Positions 46,149 through 53,675 of a stretch of DNA of 64,000 bases are shown piece after piece. Source of the DNA: Rhodospirillaceae bacterium (GTDB taxonomy: Bacteria > Pseudomonadota > Alphaproteobacteria > Rhodospirillales > Rhodospirillaceae); contig NSIP01000002.1 of NCBI GenBank assembly GCA_002737725.1, forward strand, positions 62,001-126,000, in the 5' to 3' direction. Numbering within the stretch: position 1 is the first letter of the stretch; each line of letters opens with the position of its first letter. Both the position numbers and the translations under genes were made by a program. The notes below the pieces were generated by a model. It saw only the letters and a program-made list of their open reading frames with translations, was not told where the DNA came from and searched no databases.

Positions 46149-46934
46149 TCAAAGATTTTGCCAAACAGGCCTTCGTTTTTCTAAAAACGCGTCGATGCCC
46201 TCAGTGGCATCTGGTTCCATCATGTTCTTGGCCATCACAGCACTGGCTGTCGTATAAGCATCGACCATGCTCTGGTCGATTTGCTCGTAGAATGCGCGTT
46301 TGCCAATAGCCAATACCTTCGGCGATTTGGCGGCAATAGACTGGGCCAAGTCATTCACTTTTTTATCTAGTGCATCTGTTGCGACGGCCGCATTAATCAA
46401 GCCTGCCGTTTCTGCTTCGGCAGCGCTGATCGCTCGTCCCGTCAGCAGCATCTCCATGGCTTTCTTTCGTCCGATGGTGCGCGTCAAGGCTACCATGGGC
46501 GTCGAGCAGAACAGTCCGATGTTCACACCGGGGGTTGCGAACGTGGCACTGTCCGAAGCAATTGCAAGATCGGCGGTGGCTACCAACTGGCAACCTGCTG
46601 CCGTGGCGATGCCATGCACGCGGGCAATGATTGGCTGACGGCAGCGCGTCATGGTCAGCATCAAATCGCCGCACGCCTGAAAAAGGGCGAGCGTCCATGC
46701 TGGGTCGTTATGGCTGCGCATTTCTTTCAGGTCGTGCCCCGCACAAAAGGCTGGCCCACTTCCCGCCAAGATCACCACATGAATCGATGAATCATTATGG
46801 GTATTTTGCAGCGCTAATGTTAGTCGCGTGATCAATGCCGACGACAGCGCATTGCGTGCGCCGGGGCGGTTGAGCGTGAGCGTGCGGACGCCGCCCAAGT
46901 CGCTTTGCAACAAAAGGTTGGTGTCCGCGCTCAT
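46149..46934 (-). CDS. enoyl-CoA hydratase/isomerase family protein
   Basis: 261-residue crotonase-fold protein. Motif FCAGHDLKEMR forms the oxyanion hole, with GIATAAGCQLVATADLAIAS as the second. MEMLLTGRAISAAEAETAGL and MMEPDATEGIDAFLEKRRPVW are typical of the family. The canonical catalytic Glu pair of FadB-type hydratase is not clearly present in TFATPGVNIGLFCS. The reaction may differ. It ends the minus-strand block below the VOC genes, one base from the convergent DUF1761 gene. Confidence 0.85.
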   Translation of the reverse strand: MSADTNLLLQSDLGGVRTLTLNRPGARNALSSALITRLTLALQNTHNDSSIHVVILAGSGPAFCAGHDLKEMRSHNDPAWTLALFQACGDLMLTMTRCRQPIIARVHGIATAAGCQLVATADLAIASDSATFATPGVNIGLFCSTPMVALTRTIGRKKAMEMLLTGRAISAAEAETAGLINAAVATDALDKKVNDLAQSIAAKSPKVLAIGKRAFYEQIDQSMVDAYTTASAVMAKNMMEPDATEGIDAFLEKRRPVWQNL

Positions 46935-46946
46935 GAGATAAAGATA

Positions 46947-47969
46947 TTAAGGCCGGGGGTCTTCGATCAACTCAGTCAACTCACCCGCAGGGCCAATAAA
47001 TGTGGCCGAGCGTTTCGGGCCATATAAGTTCGCGGGTGGCTGGATGAATTTAACCTTGAGGCTGTCCAACGAATTCACATTAAAAGTCGTCATCGCGACA
47101 CCGGGTGGCAGCTGTCCATCGGCGCGCGCGCGGGCTTTGGCGCTGGGTGGATATCCATCAATCTCGATGTTGTTGCCTTTCTCGCCCATGCGGACCAAGC
47201 CCAGCATGAACTTTTGATCGGCAGGCAGGCCTTGCGCTTTGGCAATAATGTCGATGGTTGTCGGGTTCGGTGGGCCGCCCCGCAGCAAGAAATTTTCCAT
47301 GTAAAATTTCACCATGCTGTCGGCATCAGCCCCGGCCAGGATCATAATGAACGGGCGATCGATGAATGATTTTGCGGCCGGTAGCGGTGATTTTGTCAAA
47401 TTACCTTGCTCGGCGGTGAAGTAAAGAATTTCTTCTGCAGGCCCTTTGAACTGAGTTGCGCGGATAGTGGCGTAAGGGGGGTTCAAATTTTTAGGACCTC
47501 CCACGTGGACAAACGGCGACTTACTTAAGCGCTCATAAACTTTGTCGGGGTCTTCCACCAAAATCTCAATCGCATTCCAGCCATGTGTGGTCATGGCTTT
47601 GTAGTCTTTTACCGCATCAATTTGAACGGCGCGAATATAGACGTCGGGCGATCCTTTTGAATTCATGGTCACGAACGGACGACCTGCCATCTTGGGTGTG
47701 CCCCAGCTTTTTGCCATGGCCTCAGATATTTTGCCCTTTTCGATCGTCTTGTATTCCAGCCATTCGTTGTAAAGTTTTTCGATTTGCGCAACGTCAGGGG
47801 CCGCGACCGTTGCCATTTTGATGCGCGTAATCAGTGGCGTGACAGCAGGTGTTGGCGTCGCTGCAGGTGCTGGGGCTGGCGTTTGAGCACTCAGAGACGG
47901 CATGATACCGAGCATTCCAATGGCAGCCGCGGTTGCGATCAGCCAGCGCCGGTTCAAGACGTTCATCAT
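46947..47969 (-). CDS. exported VOC (glyoxalase/dioxygenase-fold) protein
   Basis: 340 residues with a signal peptide (WLIATAAAIGMLGIMPSLSA, cleaved near SAQ), a short Pro/Ala linker, and two VOC-type modules (IKMATVAAPDVAQIEKLYNE and FIMILAGADADSMVKFYMEN). The usual VOC pattern is partial; metal-ligand His residues are not at the first position. It is about one-third identical by eye to the next gene (48007-48969) over its whole length, so the two are paralogues. Periplasmic location is predicted. GGGAG lies six bases before the ATG at 47969; a TTG one codon upstream is not preferred. Confidence 0.7.
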   Translation of the reverse strand: MMNVLNRRWLIATAAAIGMLGIMPSLSAQTPAPAPAATPTPAVTPLITRIKMATVAAPDVAQIEKLYNEWLEYKTIEKGKISEAMAKSWGTPKMAGRPFVTMNSKGSPDVYIRAVQIDAVKDYKAMTTHGWNAIEILVEDPDKVYERLSKSPFVHVGGPKNLNPPYATIRATQFKGPAEEILYFTAEQGNLTKSPLPAAKSFIDRPFIMILAGADADSMVKFYMENFLLRGGPPNPTTIDIIAKAQGLPADQKFMLGLVRMGEKGNNIEIDGYPPSAKARARADGQLPPGVAMTTFNVNSLDSLKVKFIQPPANLYGPKRSATFIGPAGELTELIEDPRP

Positions 47970-48006
47970 CAAGCTCTCCCGTGTATTAAAAAAATATCGC
48001 GATTTC

Positions 48007-48969
48007 TCACTCTTCGATCAGTTCAATGATCTCTCCAGCAGGGCCAACAGCGCATGCCGCGCGCTTGCCTTCATAACCAGCCCCGCTCAGTTTTGCAGGT
48101 TGGCTCAGCCAGTTCAATTTGAATGTATCGAGGTTCTTGACGCCGAAGCTCGTCATGGCCACGCCGGGCGGCAGTTGCCCATGGTTGCGTGGCCGTGGGC
48201 CGGTATTGGCTGGGTAACCATCCATCTCAATCAGATTTCCGTGGTCAGCCAAGGCGGCCACCGTTATTGGAAACGGATGATCGGGCGGCAAAGCTTGGGC
48301 ATTTTGAATAATGTCCACGGTATTGCCGCCAATTTTATTGCGCTTCATTTTAAACGTATCGCAGTACCAATTTCGCGCACGCTCCGCTGATCCAGTGGCC
48401 AATACCATGATGAAGGGGCGGCCAACCTCTGCCCCAGCTTTGGGCAGTAAGCCAGTACCGGGATTGCCAGTATCAGCCGTCAGGTAAAGCACCTCATTGC
48501 CGGGGCCTTTGACCTGAAATGCGCAGATCGTCGGATAGCCGCTGAGAAAGCGGGGCTTTCCGATAATATGAAATGGCGATCTGCTCATTTTGACATGAAA
48601 TTTCTCGGGGTCCGCCACGATGATTTCCGCTGCGCTCCATCCCCAGGTGGTCAGGGGTTGGTAATTGGCGACACGATCAATCTCGACTGCGCGAATATAA
48701 ACATCGGCTTTACTCGCCGGGCGCATCACAGTTGCGCGCCGTCCGGCCATTGCGTGGGCGCCCCACAAGATTGCATGTGCGGCGCTGACTTTGCCAGTTT
48801 CAATGGCAGTGTAGCCCAGCCATTTTTTGTATAGCGCTGTAGTCTCGTCCAAATGAGGGACGGCAATGGTGGCAATTTTGATGCGCTTCAACAAAGGGGT
48901 TGTGGCCACAGGTGAGCTCCCGGTCAGAGAAAGATCGCATACCTGACCACGAGCTGTGCATAGCGACAA
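48007..48969 (-). CDS. VOC protein, paralogue of the neighbouring gene
   Basis: 320 residues if started at the TTG at 48969. It contains two VOC-type modules (LLKRIKIATIAVPHLDETTA and RPFIMVLATGSAERARNWYC), aligned along the length with the upstream exported paralogue. In this frame, a leucine-rich stretch (ALTLLTLVITGLSLC) precedes the TTG and looks like a signal peptide, but no ATG or GTG leads into it. The TAG of the GDSL gene lies just before. Start and location are therefore uncertain, and N-terminal decay is possible. Confidence 0.6.
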   Translation of the reverse strand: MSLCTARGQVCDLSLTGSSPVATTPLLKRIKIATIAVPHLDETTALYKKWLGYTAIETGKVSAAHAILWGAHAMAGRRATVMRPASKADVYIRAVEIDRVANYQPLTTWGWSAAEIIVADPEKFHVKMSRSPFHIIGKPRFLSGYPTICAFQVKGPGNEVLYLTADTGNPGTGLLPKAGAEVGRPFIMVLATGSAERARNWYCDTFKMKRNKIGGNTVDIIQNAQALPPDHPFPITVAALADHGNLIEMDGYPANTGPRPRNHGQLPPGVAMTSFGVKNLDTFKLNWLSQPAKLSGAGYEGKRAACAVGPAGEIIELIEE

Positions 48970-49005
48970 GCCTGTGATGACAAGCGTTAGCAGAGTGAGC
49001 GCGGA

Positions 49006-49617
49006 CTACGATTTGTGGTGCTCAACCAATGCAAGCCATGCAGGCCAACCAGAAATGGCCGCAGCCATCTCTGTATAGCCGTCTGCGCCGGGGTGCGCAC
49101 CGTCACGGCCCTCCGCCTCGACCCGCCAATTCTTAAGGGTGGGGAATACGCTCAGTATGTCGAAATACGGCACAGCGTTTTCGGTACAGATTCGCTCCAT
49201 GGAGGCGCAGCGTGCGCGATGGTCAGGTTCGCGCAGCGTGTTCTCAGCGTAAGTCGGCAAGCCAGGCGGCCCAATCATCAGCGCTGGCCAGTGGTCTGCA
49301 GTCTCGCTCAAGATCAGGCACGTATTTTCCATTTGGCGCTCGAATGGAACTTACGGCGCGTCGTTTTTACGCCAACAGTTGTTCGTGCCGTAGCTAAAAA
49401 CCACGGCAGATTTTTCCATATTGGTCAGCCGCGACTTGGCCTCACGAAGCCAAGTCTGCGCAATCAAATCGCTGGTAGCGCCGCGAAAGCCGCAGTTATA
49501 GGAAGTGATGTCGTTCCCTTTGGCCCGCGTAATCTCACACAATCGCCCGACCCAACCTTGGTAAGTTGGGTCTCCGATTCTGTTGACGTAGGATTCGCCG
49601 AAGAAACAGATACGCAT
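49006..49617 (-). pseudogene. SGNH/GDSL hydrolase interrupted by an in-frame TAA
   Basis: One frame of 203 codons, broken once. The first part (MRICFFGESYVN, GWVGRLCEITRAKGNDI, FSYGTNNCW) carries the SGNH blocks, with FGES for the usual GDS. After KNDAP a TAA occupies 49351-49353, and the same frame continues through VPFERQMENTCLILSE and block III WPALMIGPPGLP to the catalytic pair DGAHPGADGY. Without the stop the protein is a normal-length small esterase. An upstream in-frame start (49701) would give an atypical N-terminus. Confidence 0.75.
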
Positions 49618-49657
49618 CAACAGATTATAAACAAGCCTCACGCGCGGCCCCAACGAA

Positions 49658-49685
49658 AAACCGCCGAGGTTTCCCCCGGCGGTTT
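49658..49685 (-). terminator. bidirectional terminator-like hairpin after the deacetylase block
   Basis: AAACCGCCG at 49658-49666 pairs with CGGCGGTTT at 49677-49685 across a 10-base loop. On the minus strand the 3' arm is followed by TCG, with A/T-rich sequence on both sides. It separates the deacetylase/hydratase operon from the GDSL-VOC genes, so the catabolic block may end here. Confidence 0.6.
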
Positions 49686-49707
49686 CATTGCTCAGATCCA
49701 AGCCATA

Positions 49708-50634
49708 TTACTGTTTTTTGAAGGCATCCAGAATCTGCGTGCCGTTGGCCACCCACACATGGGGCTGTTTCATGAGCCAGCGCAGCGCAATATCCAGGTA
49801 CTTAATGCGGTAGTGCAGGCCCATGATGTATGGCGTCAGCGAGAGCGACAAAATCCGCCCGCCGTGCTTTTCCGATTCTTTATAAAGTCCGGTGAACTGA
49901 TCTTGGATCTGCTCCACAAACTCATCTTCGCTGTGTTTGTTGTCGATGATGATCTTGCGATCGCTGATCTCGCTGCTGTGCGGCATCGCCCACAGTTTGC
50001 CCGCGCCATCGGGTGCGGTCAGTTCGAAGGGCATGTCGTCAGCCACCCAGTCGCATACGTATTCAATGCCCGCGTTTTTCACATATTTGAGCGTGTTCCA
50101 ACTTTCCGACTTCGCCGGGCTCATCCAGCCTTTGATCGGCTGGCCCGATAACTTGCGCAACGTGGTTAAGCTTTCGGTTACCTGAGCCAGTTCCAAGGCG
50201 TCGTCCATGCCGCCGTAATGCAGTTTGCCCTGGTCCACACCCATTGCGATGATTTCATCGCCACGCGCGTTGATCGCGTTCACAAGGTACGGGTAACGCT
50301 CGGCGACCATCGAGTTCATCGCGACCGATGATTTTATTCTATGCTTATCGAGTACGCGCCAAATGCGTTGAATGCCAACCCGGTTGCCATAATCGCGCGT
50401 CGTGAAGTGGCGCAAATCTGGGTACGACGTCACCATGCCGCCAGGCGCTTTGAAGGGCTTGGCGGGCTGATCGAGTGGGAAAAACTCTAGATCCGTCGTG
50501 ATCCACAGCGCCACACGGGCGCCGTTGGGCCACTGCACTTTTTTGCGGTTGAACAGAATCGACCACTCGTAGAAATCTTGGTCCATGCCGTAACGACGCA
50601 TGGGGTATTCCATGTACTCTTTGGCGACGGTCAT
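49708..50634 (-). CDS. PuuE/polysaccharide-deacetylase-family protein, divergent metal site
   Basis: 308 residues of the NodB fold. Shared landmarks with the next gene: WPNGARVALWITTDLEFF, TRDYGNRVGIQRIWRVLDKH, SGQPIKGWMSPAKSESWNTL. The second metal region reads EIIAMGVDQGKLH, where the paralogue has FFSHGIYN. The His expected at that place is Met, so the metal site is likely altered. It may be a non-catalytic partner subunit. No export signal. Three bases after the neighbouring deacetylase gene in the same operon. Confidence 0.8.
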   Translation of the reverse strand: MTVAKEYMEYPMRRYGMDQDFYEWSILFNRKKVQWPNGARVALWITTDLEFFPLDQPAKPFKAPGGMVTSYPDLRHFTTRDYGNRVGIQRIWRVLDKHRIKSSVAMNSMVAERYPYLVNAINARGDEIIAMGVDQGKLHYGGMDDALELAQVTESLTTLRKLSGQPIKGWMSPAKSESWNTLKYVKNAGIEYVCDWVADDMPFELTAPDGAGKLWAMPHSSEISDRKIIIDNKHSEDEFVEQIQDQFTGLYKESEKHGGRILSLSLTPYIMGLHYRIKYLDIALRWLMKQPHVWVANGTQILDAFKKQ

Positions 50635-50637
50635 GGC

Positions 50638-51549
50638 TTAAGCTCCCTTGCGGGCGGCGATATCAGCCGCGCAGGTGTCATAACAATTTTTGTAGTAGTA
50701 CTCGGCAATCTCGCGCGCGGTGGCCACCCACACGCCCGGTTTTGTGGTGATGTAATCGAGCGCCTCTTCAAACGCGGCCATGCGATGCGGGTGACCTACC
50801 GCATAAGCATGCAGTGGAATGCACATCACGGTTCCTGTGTCTTTGCCCTCTTCGTAGAGCTGATCAAACTGATCTTTGATCATTTGGCCGTAACGGCGCG
50901 GCGTGGCGAGGTAGCTGTTGTAGACAATGATGTCGTTTATCTCGAGCGAGTAGGGCATCGAGATCAGGCGGCCCTTGTTAACCTTCACCGGCTGCGGTTG
51001 GTCGTCTTGGAACAGGTCGCAGGTGTACAGGAACTCGTACTCCGCTAACAAATCCATCGTGCGTTCGGTGTGCGTCAACGCAGGCGCTAGCCAGCCAGCG
51101 ATGCGTTGCCCTGTCGCCTTCTTCACCGAGTTGATGCTGTCTTCCATGATGGCGCGCTCTTGCGCTTCGTCCATATCGTAGGAATAGCGCGTATTATAAA
51201 TGCCGTGCGAGAAGAACTCCCAATTGCGGTCCGCGCAGGCTTTGATGATTTCCGGGTGATGATCGAGCAACGCCACAGAAAGCGAGATAGAACCGCGCAC
51301 GTCGTACTTATCCATCACTTCCATCATGCGCCAATGACCGACGCGGTTGCCGTAATCGCGATTGGAATACAGGTTCACATCCGGGTGAGGGCGTGGCCAG
51401 GGTGTGCGCTTGGGATTGATCGGCGGATTGATTTCGTAAAACTCAATATTGGGGGCGACCCAAAACGCCACACGCGCGCCACCGGGCCAGGTAATCTTGG
51501 GGCGGTTTTCATAGGGCCAATAGTCATACAAATTGAGATCGGGTTTCAC
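50638..51549 (-). CDS. PuuE/imidase-type polysaccharide-deacetylase-family hydrolase
   Basis: 303 residues, NodB-type beta-barrel. Landmarks: WPGGARVAFWVAPNIEFYEI, SNRDYGNRVGHWRMMEVMDK, EFFSHGIYNTRYSY with the metal His, and GWLAPALTHTERTMDLLAEY. This cytoplasmic group includes PuuE allantoinase and bacterial cyclic imidases that open ring amide bonds, not only sugar deacetylases. The neighbouring isochorismatase-type amidohydrolase suggests the product is a half-amide. No signal peptide. The substrate is inferred only. Confidence 0.85.
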   Translation of the reverse strand: MKPDLNLYDYWPYENRPKITWPGGARVAFWVAPNIEFYEINPPINPKRTPWPRPHPDVNLYSNRDYGNRVGHWRMMEVMDKYDVRGSISLSVALLDHHPEIIKACADRNWEFFSHGIYNTRYSYDMDEAQERAIMEDSINSVKKATGQRIAGWLAPALTHTERTMDLLAEYEFLYTCDLFQDDQPQPVKVNKGRLISMPYSLEINDIIVYNSYLATPRRYGQMIKDQFDQLYEEGKDTGTVMCIPLHAYAVGHPHRMAAFEEALDYITTKPGVWVATAREIAEYYYKNCYDTCAADIAARKGA

Positions 51550-51592
51550 GACGGACTCTCCGGAAAGTACAGATGATGCGTTGGTGCGTGGT

Positions 51593-52258
51593 CTATTTCT
51601 TGCCGCTCAGCCAAGCCTTGACGGTGTCGACGGATTCGACATCCGTGTACTTCAGCGCAAGGTCGGTCAAGTTGGCGAAGTGGTAACTCTCGTGTTTGTC
51701 GGCCACGCACTCTTCAATCACCGTAGTGCGATAGCCGTGTGACAAACTATCGACGCCACAAGCGCGCACACAGCCCGATGTCGATCCGCCCGTGATCAAA
51801 ACTGTATCAATCTTGTGGAATGTCAGCAGGCTGACCAACGCAGTGTCGTGGAAGGGGCTGGGCATTTTCTTGCAAAACACTACATCCTTCACGTAGTCGA
51901 CGTCGCAGCGCTCGTCGATCTTGGATCGATCCGAGCCAAACTTAATATTCTGCAAACTGTCGGGCGTATTGGTGCGCGTACCCCACACCCCGCAATCCTC
52001 GCCCGATTCCATATAGGCCACATAAGTCCAGATCACTGGCCAGTCTCGCGCGCGCATCAAGGCCGAGACTTCATTGATGTATTTGATTTGGTTGGGGTCG
52101 GTCTCATAGGCGGTTTTGTATAAATCGGTGCGCGTATAGGCCTTCTGCACGTCGATGTTCACCAGCGCAGCCTTTGTGCCAAAACCAAACTTGGCGCGTG
52201 CCGGGTTAGCCTTCACGTCTTGATACAGCTGGCGTGCGGTTTTGTTGGATAGCTCCAT
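51593..52258 (-). CDS. isochorismatase-family cysteine amidohydrolase
   Basis: 221 residues. The catalytic triad is visible: Asp in ALVNIDVQKAY near residue 36, Lys in VVFCKKMPSPFHD, and Cys in GGSTSGCVRACGVDSL near residue 162. The last motif matches N-carbamoylsarcosine amidase and maleamate amidase (NicF)-type enzymes. It hydrolyses a terminal amide or carbamoyl group. 44 bases upstream of the PuuE-type gene, in the same direction, as in other clusters that pair these two enzymes. Confidence 0.87.
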   Translation of the reverse strand: MELSNKTARQLYQDVKANPARAKFGFGTKAALVNIDVQKAYTRTDLYKTAYETDPNQIKYINEVSALMRARDWPVIWTYVAYMESGEDCGVWGTRTNTPDSLQNIKFGSDRSKIDERCDVDYVKDVVFCKKMPSPFHDTALVSLLTFHKIDTVLITGGSTSGCVRACGVDSLSHGYRTTVIEECVADKHESYHFANLTDLALKYTDVESVDTVKAWLSGKK

Positions 52259-52284
52259 AACGTCGTCCCCAATTTATGTGGTAC

Positions 52285-53175
52285 CTACTCGGCAGCCTTG
52301 GCCAGCTTCTCGTCGTATTTTTGCCCTGCGGCCATGATGTCGTTCAAGCCCAGAATACCGTTCACCTGGGCGAAATCAAACATCTGGTCAAGAACACGCG
52401 CCGTCGATCCATCTTCGTGCAAGGCTTTCAGGTATCGGCTGGCCGCATGGGCAATCACGCGCACCATGGTGCCTGGGAAAATGACCAGCTTAAATCCCAA
52501 CGCACCCAATTCGGCTGCTGATTTCAGTGGTGTTTTTCCGCCCTCGACCATATTGGCCAGCAGCGGGATCTTACCTGCAAAAGCTTTGCCCAGGCGTTCC
52601 ATTTGTTCGGTGGTTTGCGGCGCTTCAATGAACAGCACGTCAGCCCCAGCATTCATATAGGCAACAGCTCGGTCCATGGCTTTGTCGATGCCATCCACCG
52701 CAATCGCATCCGTGCGCGCAACAATGACAGTGTTTGCGTCTTGGCGGGCATCAAGGGCCGCTTTGATTTTGCCCACCATCTCAGCCGTCGAGACCAACGT
52801 TTTGCCTGCCAAGTGCCCGCAGCGCTTAGGGTAGGTTTGATCTTCCAACTGAATACCTGATGCGCCCATCCGTTCGAGCAGGCGCACCGTGCGCTGGGTA
52901 TTGAGCGCATTGCCAAAGCCGGTGTCGGCATCGACCACAAACGGAATCGAAATGCGCTCGCGGATATGGCTTACTACTTGCGCAACTTCAGTGAGTGTCG
53001 TCAGGCCGATGTCGGGTTGCGCGATGCGCGTATAGGAAATACTCGCCCCGCCCAAGTAAGCGCACTTAAAGCCATGCTGTTCGATCAGCAGGGATGTGAA
53101 GGCATCGTACATGCCAGGTGCGACTATAACGCCAGGCCCCGCGAGCAGATCGCGCATTGCCTTTGCATGACTCAT
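52285..53175 (-). CDS. isocitrate lyase/PEP mutase family C-C lyase
   Basis: 296 residues, alpha/beta barrel. Family landmarks: YLGGASISYTRIAQPDIGLT, VVDADTGFGN (metal site), QLEDQTYPKRCGHLAGK with the catalytic Cys loop KRCGH, and VARTDAIAVDGIDKAM. This subgroup contains methylisocitrate lyase, 2,3-dimethylmalate lyase and oxaloacetate decarboxylase. It cleaves a C-C bond next to a hydroxyl. The ATG overlaps the small hydratase subunit gene by 4 bases, so hydratase and lyase are made together; a malate-type product of the hydratase is the likely substrate. Confidence 0.85.
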   Translation of the reverse strand: MSHAKAMRDLLAGPGVIVAPGMYDAFTSLLIEQHGFKCAYLGGASISYTRIAQPDIGLTTLTEVAQVVSHIRERISIPFVVDADTGFGNALNTQRTVRLLERMGASGIQLEDQTYPKRCGHLAGKTLVSTAEMVGKIKAALDARQDANTVIVARTDAIAVDGIDKAMDRAVAYMNAGADVLFIEAPQTTEQMERLGKAFAGKIPLLANMVEGGKTPLKSAAELGALGFKLVIFPGTMVRVIAHAASRYLKALHEDGSTARVLDQMFDFAQVNGILGLNDIMAAGQKYDEKLAKAAE

Positions 53176-53675
53176 GCTGCTTTTCCTTGTCCAAGGCGCT
53201 TCTTCAAATGAGGCATCAGCCCGCCGTCGGTGATCATCTCCATCAAGTGCGCTGGAATCGGATCGACTGTATAACTTTTGCCCGACGTGAGGTTCTCAAG
53301 TTTGCCCGAGACGGCATCGACGGACAGACGGTCGCCTGCATTGATCTCTTTGTAGTGAGGGAAAAATAGGCAAGGCACACCGAAGTTCAGCGCATTGCGA
53401 TAAAAAATCCGCGCGAAGCTGTCGGCTAAAACGGCCCCCACTTTCAACAGCTGCAAACTGAGCGCAGCTTGCTCACGCGCGCTGCCGACGCCGAAGTTGT
53501 GCCCTGCTACCATGATGTCGCCGGGCTGCACGGACTTGGCAAATGTGGGGTCGACGGACTCCAGGCAGTGTTGTGCCATGATTTCGTTGGCAGCTTTCAA
53601 GTAAAACCCCGGCGCTAAAAGATCAGAGTTGATCTCATCGCCGAAGCGCCAAACTTTCCCGACAATAGCGCTCAT
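53172..53675 (-). CDS. aconitase-family hydratase, small subunit (LeuD-like)
   Basis: 167 residues of the swivelling domain. The key motif is [17 protein letters not shown] near residue 60, where LeuD has NFGCGSSREHA; the Ser is kept, while the Cys and His are changed. It forms the lid over the large-subunit active site. It overlaps both neighbours by 4 bases. The neighbouring lyase argues against leucine synthesis as its role; leuB is not in the window. Confidence 0.87.
   Translation of the reverse strand: MSAIVGKVWRFGDEINSDLLAPGFYLKAANEIMAQHCLESVDPTFAKSVQPGDIMVAGHNFGVGSAREQAALSLQLLKVGAVLADSFARIFYRNALNFGVPCLFFPHYKEINAGDRLSVDAVSGKLENLTSGKSYTVDPIPAHLMEMITDGGLMPHLKKRLGQGKAA

Noticed and set aside
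49015-50151. A 378-codon plus-strand frame
   Set aside because: It lies opposite the GDSL remnant, the terminator and the deacetylase gene, all of which have family motifs; the plus frame has none.
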